DNA of 64,000 bases. It comes from Chrysemys picta bellii (taxonomy: Eukaryota; Chordata; Testudines; Emydidae). Made by a program: the position numbers and the translations under genes. The stretch is taken from positions 45,932,882-45,996,881 of the forward strand of contig NC_088792.1 of the NCBI RefSeq assembly GCF_011386835.1. Reading direction: 5' to 3'. Shown here piece by piece: positions 45,981 through 57,200 of the stretch (position 1 is its first letter; the number at the start of each line of letters is the position of its first letter). Below the pieces are notes generated by a model, which ran no database searches, was not told where the DNA came from, and was given only the letters and a program-made list of their open reading frames with translations.

Positions 45981-47164
45981 AAAAAAAAAAAAAAAAGGGC
46001 AAGACAGTTTAACCACGCTTGAAAATAAATTTAGTTGAGTTTTACGAACCTGAAGCTGAGGTTCTAGCGTGAAGCAAACTAATGCAGATCACCTTTCTCT
46101 GGTAAATTTTGTATTTGACATTGCGCTGTTGGCTCAAACGCTTTCTGAAGTGTATTATTCCAGCATCCAAGACCGTGCTAAGGACTTTACAGAGCAAATA
46201 GGAAGACACAGTTCTTTCTGCAATGAATTTATAATCTAAGACCTGATATTGGAAAAATTACATACATACATACATAATGTTACACACATGAGGAGCCCCT
46301 GGATTACTCCCATGTATAAAACTTTTTCAAGATCAAGGCCTGCATTTTGTGTTGTGGGTGGCAAACATTAAGGAAAGGGGTCTGTGTGAAAAGGAGAGGG
46401 AGGAGTGAAAGATGACTCCCAGGTTATGGGTCCTGGCCACCGGGAGAATGACAGTGTTATCAATAATAACAGAAAGAGAAGGTTTAGGAGAAACATGGAG
46501 TTATAGCTACATTAACATTGCCCTTCCTTCCCACCCCACAAGTCATTAGTTTAGCTCAGTTAGCCATTACCTTACAGGCATGTACGACTTTACAAATGTT
46601 AAAACACTCTTTTCTTTGCGTTTAAGGTCACATTGTGCTGTTTTAATATCTCACCTTGATTGGGAACAGGTTTTGGGTTAAAGTGCTAATGCTGAAAATG
46701 ATTTCCTCCATTTCTATGATGGCTAGTCTAGGTGCAGTTGATGACTAAGACCGCTATTCAGTGGGCTGGCAGAAGCTCAGTGCATCCTTAAGTGAGCTAT
46801 TTTGTAGTAAAATTTCAAAGCAAGTAATGTGCTGGGCTTCAGCCACATGGCTTCCTCTAACTTTTAATAAGAGTTGTATGCCTAAATTGGCTAAACCCTT
46901 TGAAAACTTACATCCAAGGGAAACATGCAAGCTGCTCTTCTCTCAGCATTCCTTTGATAGCCGCTGAATAGCAGGTGCAATAGCTATGTCTTTGAATAAT
47001 CATCTAACTGGATATGTACAAAGTACCTTGGTCGCCATCAAAAAGTTACTTATATCAACAGTCACCACATAATGGCAGTTGAGTTATCACACCACACCCT
47101 TCAGGGGTGGCTGTTGAAATGGAGCGTGAACAATAACAACAAAAGGTGGGGAACAGGATTTTTT

Positions 47165-47186
47165 GGGGGGGGGGGGGGGGGGGGGG
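47165..47186 (+). repeat. G homopolymer of 22
   Basis: A pure run of 22 G followed by ttggggaa. It could be slightly miscounted in assembly. Confidence 0.9.
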
Positions 47187-48967
47187 TTGGGGAAATAATG
47201 TACACTATGTCAATTGACTCTCAAGGAAATTGGTGAAGATTATGCTTTAAGTCCATCAGTAAGACCCAATCTAATATTGTAGGTAGTATTTGTTTTCTAT
47301 TCTCCCATACTGCTCGTGGTACAGCTCCACAGCATTTTTCAGCAAAGATGTCTTTAGCAAGAGGCTCAGAAATGCCAATTGTAATTAAAATGGGAACAAA
47401 GCCTATAGGTGTGACAGTATATTCATGTATATTGCTTCTCACACTGAGTTTTCAGATTGCTCTCTTGAGTAGAGTGAGTGCTGCTTATCTGTAAACAAAA
47501 AAGTCATGCAATTTTTTGCATCTCTACTCTCCATGCTGTTTTCATTTTGTTGTTGCTTGCTTCTTGATCCTTCCCCCACCAGTTCTTTCATGTTTTAAAA
47601 AATATAAAATTATCCCCACTTTTCAAGTCCTCTGTCAATATAAAGTTTTTATTTTGAAACCAACTGCTTCTTGTCCCCGCACTACCTTTTGAAAAACCTC
47701 CCCAAGTTGGGTATTCTCACCTGCCTCTTTTGCCATCTTTAGGAAAGTCCCAATCCTCTTTGCTCCCCTCCAATCCAACTACAGGCACCCCTGAGTCTCT
47801 TTTGTCACAATAAGAATGCCTAGGCCCAGTCAGTTTTCTTTCACTGAGCTACAGGTACTCTTGGAATCCCCGTTCATTGGATGGACCCCAGCTTTCAGGT
47901 TCTCAGTCATTCATTAGACTTTGCACAGCCCCCGCCCCGTTTTCCAGTGTAAATCATTCTAATATCTATCCTCTCTATGTTCCCCATCCTGTAATGAGCT
48001 CTGTGTGAGTGGACCCTGCGCCCATGAGGAGCACTGCTACTTTTATTGAGGCTCCATTGAGGGGCACAGGGCCCACCCACATGGAGCTCATTGCAGGATT
48101 GTGGCTTACATGTTCTTCAGTGCAGCACCTGGGGGGCAATAATCCAGGTCAAATTTTCTTCCCCGTTTTTTGCAGAAATGGAGTAAAATACAAGAAGTGC
48201 ATTATTGCATCGTGTGTTAATATATTAAATATACTAAATACATTGTGGAACCACAAAACTTTAAAAACAAAAACTACTTGAATGCTGCAGACACATTGTT
48301 ATCAATATACACCAAATATACACCTCCCAAAAGCTTGAGACTTCAATTACAAATGGGTTTTCTGACCCTGCATGGGGTGGCTGGGATGCCATTATTAACA
48401 CTGACAAAAGAGGAGCCCAGCATAAGATTCCTGAGACCACTTCAAGTTTTCCAGCCTGCTGCAGCTCTGATTTAACAGTCAACCTTAGAATTTTTTAAGA
48501 AACGCAACATTCTGGGACAAATTCCTTCTTATTATTTGGAGAAAATTTGCTCAGATTGTAATGAATTTAGTAGCTTGTGACCCTGTGTTAAGGGGTTGGC
48601 TGAAGCAGCGTGGTTTGTTTAGCTTGTCGAGTTCCTTAGTTGTCATGTTTTGCCTTTCCAGAGTTAAAGCCCTTCGCTAATTTTGATCTTTAGTATAAGT
48701 TTTGGATTCATGAAGAGCCGAGCACTCAGCAGCTCCCTGACCCTCATCTATAAACTTCAGTGGGAGTTGCTGAAAGCACAGCATAACTGAAAATCAGGTC
48801 AGTTATTTTGTTAAATATGGGCTTAAAAGCCTAGTTTTAGTCACTATTTTTTTCAACTTTTGCCTCTAGAGTATTTTACACTTTCCAAGTTTCCCCATGT
48901 TGCTTGTTAAAATGACCTCCTTTTCCCCTTTAAATTCTTGTCCTGATTCTAAAATGGTGAGGGGAAT

Positions 48968-48996
48968 TTAATAATAATAATAATAATAATAATAAA
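48968..48996 (+). repeat. (TAA)n microsatellite
   Basis: About nine TAA units. Confidence 0.9.
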
Positions 48997-50158
48997 ATCA
49001 AAGGCCAAGCTCACAATCTGCAAATCTACATACTGTATAAGAGCACAAAGTTAGCTAATACTATCCCTTCACTAAAATTTGTGGTAGCATGCATACTAAA
49101 TCAGCAACCAGTGAAAGCTGTGCCCATATTTGTAATATAAAATTTACAGCAGGCTCAGTGAGGCCAAACCTTGCCTTCCTGCTAAAACACATGACTTCAC
49201 TGCACAGAGATAGGGCAGTAACTCAGCAAAATTAGGTGACGGGCTAGTTTGGATGACTGATATCTCCTTCCTTAACTAGGTACTGTTGATCCAAGGCTGC
49301 AAAGGATTGTGAGGTGCCTGTAAGGTATTTTTTTAGGAACAGAGGAGAGACGGAGACACAAGCTAGCTTGCTATTAAACTGGTTGACGTACCTACCTGCT
49401 TGGGAGGGCAATTATTTTCTGCAGAAATAGCAGAACAACCATTTGTTGCTCAACTGGCCTTTGCACAAATAGGTCAATATATTTCGCTGAGTTCATATGT
49501 TCATCTTCACACTCAGAGCTGGAGGTTCCTGTCCTGCACATTCACCACTTACTTTTTGTCTCTACTAGTAACTAACTTATTGTTTGCTGTATAAAGTCCT
49601 GTCTGGAAGCCTGCTTACCCCACATGTTGGCTGGAATCTAGCATCCCACTCCGAGTTGACTGTTGCTAAAAACAGCCTGTGATATAAGGCTAATAGATCT
49701 GCTGATACCACCATAGAAGTATGATGCAGGTGTCATCTCATTTCTGTGTGACTAATGTTGTGAACACTTGTCAGTTTTGCTTCTAATCAGCAAGGCTAAA
49801 TTTACTAAAAACAGCAAAGGTGTGTTGTGTTTTGGCTGAAGAAAGCAAGGATCAGTAAGATTAAACTGGATTCTGCAGGCAAGTTCACTTTCACCATCTT
49901 GTCTGTTTTATCGTCTCCTGATTCCTTCCCTGAGTTCCCTTTAGTGTTCAAGTACACTTTGCATTTCCTTAACTTCTGCTTAGTTCAGTTAGTATTAGAT
50001 GCAACATAAGAACTATGGATACAATTTTCACAAGTGCTTAAGGCCCATTGACTGTCAGTGGGACTTTTTGAAAATATTACTGTTTGATTGTATTGGACTG
50101 AAAATACAGGTTAGCACAACAAATGCTTTCTCTGATATCATCCTTTGTAATCTACATA

Positions 50159-50319
50159 CACCTCTACCTCGATATAACGCTGTCCTCGGGAGCCAGGTTA
50201 TAGGTGAAACCGCATTATATTAAACTTGCTTTGTTCCACCGGAGTGCGCAGCCCCGCCCCCCCCCGAGCACTGCTTTACTGCGTTATATCCGAATTCGTG
50301 TTATATCAAGGTAAAGGTG
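50159..50319. mobile_element. Mariner-like MITE
   Basis: TA flanks (50157-50158, 50320-50321), cacctctacctcgatataac and ttatatcaaggtaaaggtg ends, and a C-run in the middle. Same family as 24737 and 43872; same orientation as 24737. Confidence 0.85.
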
Positions 50320-51059
50320 TATATGGAAATTTTAGAAGAGGCCATCTTACTTTGAAAATGTGGCTCTGTTCTTGCTACTATTGACTCTTCTCCACTGTGA
50401 GGTAGATACACAATTTGTTGGGATGAATAAATGGGATCTTACTAGACCAGTGACAGGCACTCTGGTGCAACATTTCAGAGCTATAAATGACCCAGGAGCA
50501 GTGGATATAAAAGTGTCCCAGTCAAGCCCCTTGAACGGTAGAAGGTTAGGTATGCTGCCCATTCTGCAGAAAATGCTTAGAGAGGACTTGGGGAGTAGCC
50601 TTACTTTGCTCTCTCTGTTGATATACTTGTGACTGCTGTGGGTTTTCCTCCTCTGCTGTGCAGTCACCCTTCATGTACTAGATGGGGGCTTCAAAGCCAA
50701 GTCTCCGAGCAACGTGATCTGCATCTGCAGTTCGCTGTCCTGCCACACATCTCTGGATGTGCTTTGTGAAGAATCCCACTGGTACGGCTGTGGCTTCGGT
50801 ATCTCTATCCTTTATACTTGCCCTTGCTTGTTGCTACTATTTAATTCACTTTACTAAAAGCACATCTGTCTATACCTCCATGTACACATAAAATATTATA
50901 AAAACATAGAACTCTATCAGATCAATCCAAAAAATCCTCCCCAACACGCTCACCATAAAATTCCTCCTCCTAAACCAACATGGCGAAAATCTATCCTAAA
51001 TCCAGTTGAGGTGCACAACATCCTTAACTGTGTGAGGGGAAAACCTTGGCAAATAAATA

Positions 51060-51420
51060 GGCCTTGCAGAATGCCATTAAGATTAATAGATCTGAGCTCA
51101 GGATAAGGGGAGTAAGTTCTAGAGTCAAGGACCCTTGCAGAGAATGTTGTTCCTTATCTGATAGCTGATAGCTTGCGATCACACCGGCTTCACATCTACT
51201 GTGAGGAGAGAGGCAGTCTCTTGGGTAGCCAGGCCATTTTAGGTCTTAATAGGTCAAAGCCAATACCTTCTAATCTTCACCTGGCAATCAGCTGGGAGCA
51301 AGTGGCGAATTGGAAGCATTACAGCATACATCTGTGTGAAATACCACTCAAATAAGCCAGCCATCTTATTCTGCAGCAGCTGCAGTTTCCAAGTGGTTTT
51401 AAGGTCTTATAACAATGAGG
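51060..51420. repeat. Possible old LINE-related repeat
   Basis: The stretch with 'agtcaaagccaat'-like and 'ctgcagcagctgcagtttcc' phrases (51370) resembles part of a common reptile LINE 3' sequence. No frame or ends are kept, so the class is uncertain. Confidence 0.3.
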
Positions 51421-51431
51421 GACGTTTATAC

Positions 51432-51908
51432 CAGGGGCGGTCAAACTTACTGACCCTCTGAGCTGCATACATTAATCTTCAGAAGTTCGAGAGCAGCGCC
51501 CAGGCAGGCACACCCCAAGAGGCTGAAGCCCCGAGACTCCCCCTCACCACTGGGCAGAAACCAGAGGCAACATGTAGGGGAGGCAAGTGGGGTCACATCT
51601 GCCCCCTGATTTTTGCCAGACTTCTGACACCTGCTGTCACTGGGCCCCCTCCCTGCACCACAGCTGCTGGAGCCAGCAAGTTGGGAGCTGTGGCTGTGGG
51701 GAGAAGTAGCAGCAAATGGCTGGGAACTGCAGGGAGCGACTGCTGAGGGTAAGAGGAGGGTGTGACTCAAGCTTTGGGGAAGCAGAAACCCTGAGCTCCC
51801 CCCCAGTCTGGTAGATGGAGAATGGGGCAGCATGGGGGGCTCATCAAGCTGTACTTGAACAGTAAAAGAGCCGCATGTGGCTTGCGAGCCATGGTTTGGC
51901 CACCCCTA
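51432..51908. mobile_element. hAT MITE (477 bp)
   Basis: The ends caggggcggtcaaact and ggtttggccacccct(a) are inverted, with flanks gtttatac (51424-51431) and gcttatac (51909-51916) matching at 7 of 8. The interior is GC-rich without coding sense; the long - strand open frame here is compositional. Confidence 0.82.
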
Positions 51909-51916
51909 GCTTATAC

Positions 51917-53315
51917 AGTCAACATGGCTTAACCATTGTCTGTATTTGTTTGTCTCACTATATCCCAGTACCCTCTGTGAACAACTGGCTGGCTATGGTT
52001 ATTTTTTCATATGTTCTGGGGACTGTGGCACTCAAACGATGCATCATCTTCCCTATGCACACGGATATTCAGTCTGCTTTTCAATTTTGTGGTGATTGTT
52101 GGGGTTACTTGCTCTTCCTATTTTTGAGCTCATATTTTTCCTTGTGCATCTGCTGAATTCACATCATCCTTTTCCCTCCCAGGCTGCTTTCTTAGCTGTT
52201 GCTCTTGTAGGTTTTCGCTGGCTCTTTTATGTGTGTGTTGTTGCAATTCCTGTGGGCTTTGGCAGCCTGCTGGGCATGCCGTGTCTTTCCTGTCACTCTT
52301 CCCAGCTAACCACACCCTCAGCTTTGATCCGCAGCTACGCAAGGTATAATTTTCACTTTACCAGCACAGTATTCTCCATCACAGTGACATGCTCCCCAGT
52401 GTCTACTTTACTTGCAGCAACTTAATTTACACATCTTCAACCCACTTTTCATGGCTTGTTCCTTTTAGCTTCGTTTTTGTTTTTGGAATGTTCACCATGT
52501 TGATCAGGTACCTTTGTATCCCTTCTACCAGGCGAAGTTGGCAGCAACAAAGGCCAGGTTCAACATCTAGGGGTTCCTCTGAACATTACAACACAGAACC
52601 AACTCGAGTGCCCACCCAGTAATCTGGGAAAACTTAACACCATCCCTGCGTGTCTCTAAGAGACAGTACTCCCCACTCTCGAGTACTGAGTCTGAGAACT
52701 TTTATTAAAAGGGAAAGGGAACTAAGCCTTAGTTTAGGAAAACACCACAACCAATTAAAAAACAAGCGTTCATAAGCCGACCCGACCCCATAGTGTGTTA
52801 GGCAGTGCCCTTTGCCTCAGTTTCCCATCTTGTGGTGGGAAAGTCCAACAAATGAATGTCCCTTTAAAAATCACATCACTCTCCTCTCCCTCCACTGCAC
52901 CCTACTGACAGGTGGCTTTCCTGGGTCAGCAAAGACCCAGAGTTCACAGGTACATTCATTTGGGTTCACCTCCCACTCTCTGGGGACATGGTGAGAGAAG
53001 GGAGAAGTATCCAGCAATGACTCAGCTGCTGCTGCCGCTTCTGCAGCTGACACAGTTGTCGTTGTTCACTCTGTCACCACCTGATGAGACTGTCGCTGCT
53101 GCTGCCACCATTGTTCACACGCAGTGATTGTATGCATCACAGTCTTCATTCCTATAATCGATTTCTCAAAATCCAAATGCATTGCTGAAACAAATAGCAA
53201 GAGTGTGTGTTTATGTATACGTGGCTAGATAGTGCGTGTGTGTGTCTGTGTGTGTATAAGCACCTGTATACAATGGCAATTGGCACACCATGTCTACTGT
53301 ATTTCTATATATTGA
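51917..53315. other. CDK14 intron, possible old retroelement remnant
   Basis: No clear element. The part at 52530-52990 has the texture of a dispersed repeat that I cannot name. Open frames overlap on both strands and lack domains. Confidence 0.35.
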
Positions 53316-53319
53316 TAAT

Positions 53320-53485
53320 AATGAGCACTTTTCATCTGTAACTCGCACAGCACTTGACAAAAGTGGATAAGCATTATTATCCCCATTGTACAGGTGAGGA
53401 AACCGAGGCACAGAATGATTGACTTGCCCAAAGTCATGGTGTGAGTCAGTGGTAGAGCTAAGACAGAAACCAGGTGTCTTGTGTC
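53320..53485 (+). repeat. MIR SINE
   Basis: 'attattatccccattgtacag', 'gaggaaaccgaggcacag', 'gacttgcccaaagtcatgg' and 'gtggtagagct' are MIR core and tail landmarks in order, with little decay. Confidence 0.85.
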
Positions 53486-53559
53486 GTAGTAATAAAAATA
53501 ATAATGAAAATGTAATGGTAATAGGAAATATGTGCATGTTTGGGGGACAGAATAAACAC

Positions 53560-53908
53560 TAAAGCCTTGTCTACATTGGCAGCAGGTTGTAGAGTACTGG
53601 CCATACACGGTGAAAGGCCTGCTGCATCCACTCTTATCACTGCGGTGTGCAGCAGTGAAAGGCTGCGGCAAGGTGGAGGCAGAGGGGAAAAGCCTCCTAC
53701 AGCAGGGAGGCAGTGGGAGACTACACTACTAAAATTAGCGATGTAAACGTGAGAGGCACTGCTTGAGCTTAGAGAGCGCCGTACAGGGCATTCCACTCTA
53801 CTCGCCTAAGCCGTGTCTCACCATCTACACTGCTGTTTATATCTGTGCTGCTAGCTGGGTGTGTAATGTCTGTATTCTACACGCCGCCGTAAGTGTAGAC
53901 ACGCCTTA
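53560..53908. mobile_element. MITE with 'gccttgtctaca' ends
   Basis: aaagccttgtctaca on the left pairs with tgtagacacgcctta on the right. Inner parts also pair loosely. It shares the end type with the MITEs at 12204, 12840 and 39450. Flanks give no clear duplication. Confidence 0.65.
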
Positions 53909-54236
53909 CGGAATCCCTAAACTAGATGTCGTGCACCAATGCATTTTCCATTTGAAAATGACACAATACCTTCCAATAGGAGATCAAATGAGACATCAAG
54001 GTACAAAATTATAAAAGATGTTACCCTTCTGCAGCCACACTTCCAGATATGCTTTGTGACCCTTCAGACTTAGTGGTTTCTGCAGGCTCCCAAGAGAGAT
54101 AAAAGCATGGCAAGGAACACTGCCTTCTGTTCTTTCCTATGCTAGCTGTCCCAGTTTCATGCTGCTTTCCTCCCCTCTGCTCAGATAATAGGAAGAGAGT
54201 ACCTAACCCATGGTCTTTACTTTCAGGAACAAATTT

Positions 54237-54425
54237 GTTCTTCGAGTGATTGCTCACGTGTATTCCACAATAGGTGTGCGTGCTCGCCATGTGCACTGGT
54301 GTCAGAAGTTTTTCCCCTGGCAGTACCCATAGGGAAGTGCCCCAGTGATCCCTGGAGTGGCACCTCCATGGCGCGGTATAAGGGGTACTGCGCGTTCCCC
54401 CTACTCTCAGTTCCTTCTTGCCACC
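54237..54425 (+). repeat. Left inverted terminal repeat of DIRS copy at 54237
   Basis: Starts gttcttcgagtgattgctc. Its complement is found at 56983-57170 (including phrases corresponding to cccataggg, ggagtgg, ggcg..gtataaggg and ttccttcttgcca) with about 85-90% agreement by eye. Confidence 0.88.
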
Positions 54426-54439
54426 AGTAAAGGTGCTTC

Positions 54440-54780
54440 AGAACTGCTCTGCTCCAGGGCAAAGGGGGGCTCAGGCCCATCTTGGACCTGTGAGGCCTGA
54501 ACCAGTACATGGTGAAGCTCAAGTTCCGCACGGTCTCCCTGGCCTCCATCATCCCCTCCCTGGATCCCGGGGACTGGTATGTCGCCCTCGATCTGCAGGA
54601 CGTGTACTTCCACATTCATATATTCAAGGGGCGTAGACACTTCCTCTGTTTCACGGTGGGGCAGGAACACTACCAATTTATGGTCCTCCCGTTTGCCCTG
54701 TCCACTGCCCCCAGGATATTCACGAAACGCACTTTGGGCCTGTTGGTAAACAGCACATACAACGCATAGAGTTTATCAGG
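54440..54780 (+). pseudogene. DIRS reverse transcriptase fragment lacking the catalytic motif
   Basis: The frame at 54509-54769 encodes ASIIPSLDPGDWYVALDLQD, then YFHIHIFKGRRHFLCFTVGQ and FMVLPFALSTAPRIFTK, which are the DIRS RT fingers and palm blocks. The following YLDD block is absent: the sequence jumps to a later motif (FIRVVLDT). A gag-like region is not present at the left. Confidence 0.88.
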
Positions 54781-55460
54781 GTGGTCCTGGACACCTAGTC
54801 GGCCAGAGCCTCCCTCCCACCGGACATGTTTGAGACCCTGAAGGGGCTCATCGACACGGTCACAAGGTTTCTGGTGACAACAGCCAGAGTGTGCCTCCAG
54901 CTCTTGGGTCACATGTCGGCATGCACATATGTGGTCCGTCATGCCAGAATCAAGATGAGGCCCCTCCAGCTCTGATTGGCCTCAGACTTCTCCCAGGCCA
55001 GGAACAGGATGGACAAAGTCCTCATGGTGCATGAGCCAGTGACCACCTCCCTACAGTGGTGGTCCTCCCTGAGAATCCGACGACTCGAACCTGGGATGGG
55101 GGGACCCATATTGGGAACGTTCAGACCCAAGGTCTGTGGTCGGCTCAGGATCTGACCCTCCACATAAATGTCAAGGAGCTCAGAGCAGTACGGCTGGCGT
55201 GCATGGCCTTCTGCTTGCACCTGGAGGGCTGGGTGGTCAGGGTCCTCATGGACAACACGGCCTCGATGTTCTACATCAACAGGCAAGGCAGGGCCCGATC
55301 CTCTGCTCTCTGCCGTGAAGCCCGCAGGCTGTGGGACTTTTGTATAGTCCACGACATCTGCCGGGTGCCCGGAACGTGCGGGCGGATCGCTTGAGCAGGG
55401 ACTTCTTCTCTCAGCACGAGTGGGCTCTCCACCCAGAGGTGGTGCACAGACTTTTCTAAG
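54780..55460 (+). pseudogene. DIRS RT end and RNase H domain, broken
   Basis: The open frame at 55056-55394 encodes VKELRAVRLACMAF and MDNTASMFYINRQGRARSSA, the later RNase H blocks. The preceding sequence (54780-55050) shows the RT-RNase H connection with stops. The long - strand frame over this stretch (54939-55682) is a shadow of GC-rich DNA. Confidence 0.82.
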
Positions 55461-55860
55461 TGTGGGGAACTCCCCAGGTGGACCTGTTCGTGACTCGGCA
55501 GAACTGTTGCTGTCCCTGGTTCTACTCCAGGGGGGAGGGCTGGGACGGGGCGCTATCTCCAATGCCTTCCTCCTGTCTTGGTCAGGCCAGTTTCTCTGTC
55601 TTTCCCCCATTCCCGCTGATCGGCAAGGTCCTGGAAAAGATAAAGACAGATAAGGCCCAGGTTCTTCTAATTGCCCCGGCATGGCCCAGTCAGCATTGGT
55701 ACTGGACCCTCCCAGACCTGCTCTCCCAGGACCAGGGCAACCTCCTCCACCTCACAGTGTGGCTGCTCAATGGTTAGGTAGGGAGGAAAGGACGTGCTCG
55801 GAAGGGGTTCAGCCCGTCCTCCTTGAAAGCAGGCGGCCCTCCACGCGCTGAGCCTACTTG
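55460..55860 (+). pseudogene. DIRS linker between RNase H and recombinase
   Basis: In the frame at 55460-55777: PQVDLFVTRQNCCCPWFYSR, then FSVFPPFPLIGKVLEKI and VLLIAPAWPSQHWY. This is a conserved linker in DIRS polyproteins. Confidence 0.85.
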
Positions 55861-56810
55861 GCAAAGTGGTCTTGGTTTTCCAGATGGGTGGATGAGCGGG
55901 GCATTTCCCCAGTGGCTGCCCTGATCCAGCTTATTCTGGATTACCTCCTCCACCTTAGAGCCCAGGACCTGGTGCCCTCATCAGTCAAGGTGCACCTGGT
56001 GCCCATATCCGCCTTCCATCCGCCAGTGCAGGGCCACATGGTATTCTCCCATGCTGTGACTGGCCGATTCCTTAAGGGGTTGGATCGCCTCTTCCCGTAT
56101 GTTAGGTCCCCTGTCCTGCAGTGGGACCTAAACCTGGTGTTGGCCTGTCTCACGGGCCCCTGTTTGAGCCGCTAGCCATGTGCTCCTGGTCATACCTCTC
56201 GTGGAAGGTGGCCTTCCTGGTTGCGATCATGTAGGCTAGGCGGGTCTCAGAACTCAGGACCCTGACCTCTGAGCCCCCATACATGGTGTTTCATAAAGAT
56301 AAGGTCCAGCTCGGCCCACACCCTTCGTTCCTTCCGAAGGTGGTCTCCGCCTATCACATGGGTCAGGACATTTTTCTGCCGGTCCTCTGCCCCAAGCCCC
56401 ATGCATTCAGTGAGGAGCACCGCCTCCACACGCTGGATGTGAAACGGGCTCTGGCTTTCTACCTGGAGCAGACTAAGCCATTCAGAAAGTCTTCAGAACT
56501 TTTCATTGCCTCGGCCGAGCACATGAAAGCTCGGCCGATCTCCACTCAGTGGCTCTCCAACTGGATCACCTCGTGCATCTGTACCTGTTATGACCTGGCG
56601 GGAATCCCTCCGCTGCCAATTGTTAGGGCGCACTCGACTCAGGCGCAGGCCTCGTCGGTTGCCTTTTTGGCCCATGTTCCCATTCAGGACATTTGTTGGG
56701 CTGACATGTGGTCTTCAGTTCACATGTTCACCTCACATTATGCAGTTGTGTCTCAGACCAGGGAGGACGCCGGGTTTGGAAGTGCCGTTCTCCATCCCGA
56801 GAGTTTGTGA
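55858..56810 (+). pseudogene. DIRS tyrosine recombinase, two pieces
   Basis: Piece 1 (55858-56175) has LIQLILDYLLHLRAQDLVPS and the FLKGLDRLFP block. A short gap with a stop follows. Piece 2 (56283-56810) continues with DKVQLGPHPSFLPKVVSAYH and TFHRSSELFIA-like content and ends in the catalytic region: AHSTQAQASSVAFL then a block ending in SHYAV. The motif usually reads HSTR; here the Arg is Gln, so the catalytic arginine is lost. The candidate nucleophile Tyr is kept. Confidence 0.87.
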
Positions 56811-56845
56811 ACTTCTTCCCACCTCCAACAGATATAGCTTGAAAT

Positions 56846-56949
56846 CACCTATTGTGGAATACACATGAGCAATCACTCGAAGAAGAAAAGGCAGTTACCT
56901 GTTCCGTAACTAGCGTTCTTCGAGATGTGTTGCTCATGTCCATTCCACA
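56846..56949 (+). repeat. Internal complementary region of DIRS copy at 54237
   Basis: 56846-56884 is the complement of the left terminus (one mismatch over about 38 bases), and 56915-56949 equals the complement of the right terminus (two mismatches). The middle 30 bases (56885-56914) match the complement of the outer extension at 57171-57200. Together they give the order 'left end - extension - right end' of a joined circle. Confidence 0.88.
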
Positions 56950-56982
56950 TCCCTTCCTCCTTCCTCTTGGTCGGAGTTGTCT

Positions 56983-57200
56983 GGCAAGAAGGAGCTGAGG
57001 GTAGGGAGAGCACGCAGTGCCCCTTATACTGCGCCATGGAGGCGCCACTCCAGGGATCACTAGGGTGCTCCCCTATGGGTACTGCTAGGGGAAAAACTTC
57101 CGGCACTGGTGCACGTGGTGAGCATGCACACCTATTGTGGAATAGACATGAGCAACATATCTCGAAGAACACCAGTTATGGAAAAGATAACTGTCTTTTC
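56983..57200 (-). repeat. Right inverted terminal repeat and extension of DIRS copy
   Basis: The complement of the left terminus through 57170 (ctcgaagaac), then an extension with accagttatgg...ataactgtc (57171-57200) that has no counterpart at the left end. Confidence 0.85.

Larger units (their letters stand above)
45981..50156. other. CDK14 intron, scattered simple repeats only
   Basis: No gene is seen. Simple sequence: (TACA)n near 46261, a G-run of 22 at 47165-47186, and (TAA)n at 48968-48996. A stretch at 46140-46240 resembles an old SINE-like repeat (tgctaaggactttacagagc and ctgcaatgaatttataatctaag). Confidence 0.45.
54237..57200 (+). mobile_element. DIRS-type retrotransposon, internally deleted, full terminal architecture
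   Basis: Inverted termini (54237-54425 and 56983-57170), a right-end outer extension (57171-57200) and an internal complementary region (56846-56949) are all present. Between them, in order: RT fragment, RNase H, linker, and YR in two pieces. gag and the part of RT holding YLDD are deleted. It is the least decayed of the three DIRS copies in its ends. + orientation, same as CDK14; no target duplication is seen, as expected. Confidence 0.92.

Noticed and set aside
51447..51833. 128-codon open frame on the - strand
   Set aside because: It lies wholly inside a GC-rich hAT MITE with a defined target duplication and has no domain.
54939..55682. 247-codon open frame on the - strand
   Set aside because: It is the antisense shadow of the DIRS RNase H and linker region, whose + strand sense is clearly conserved.
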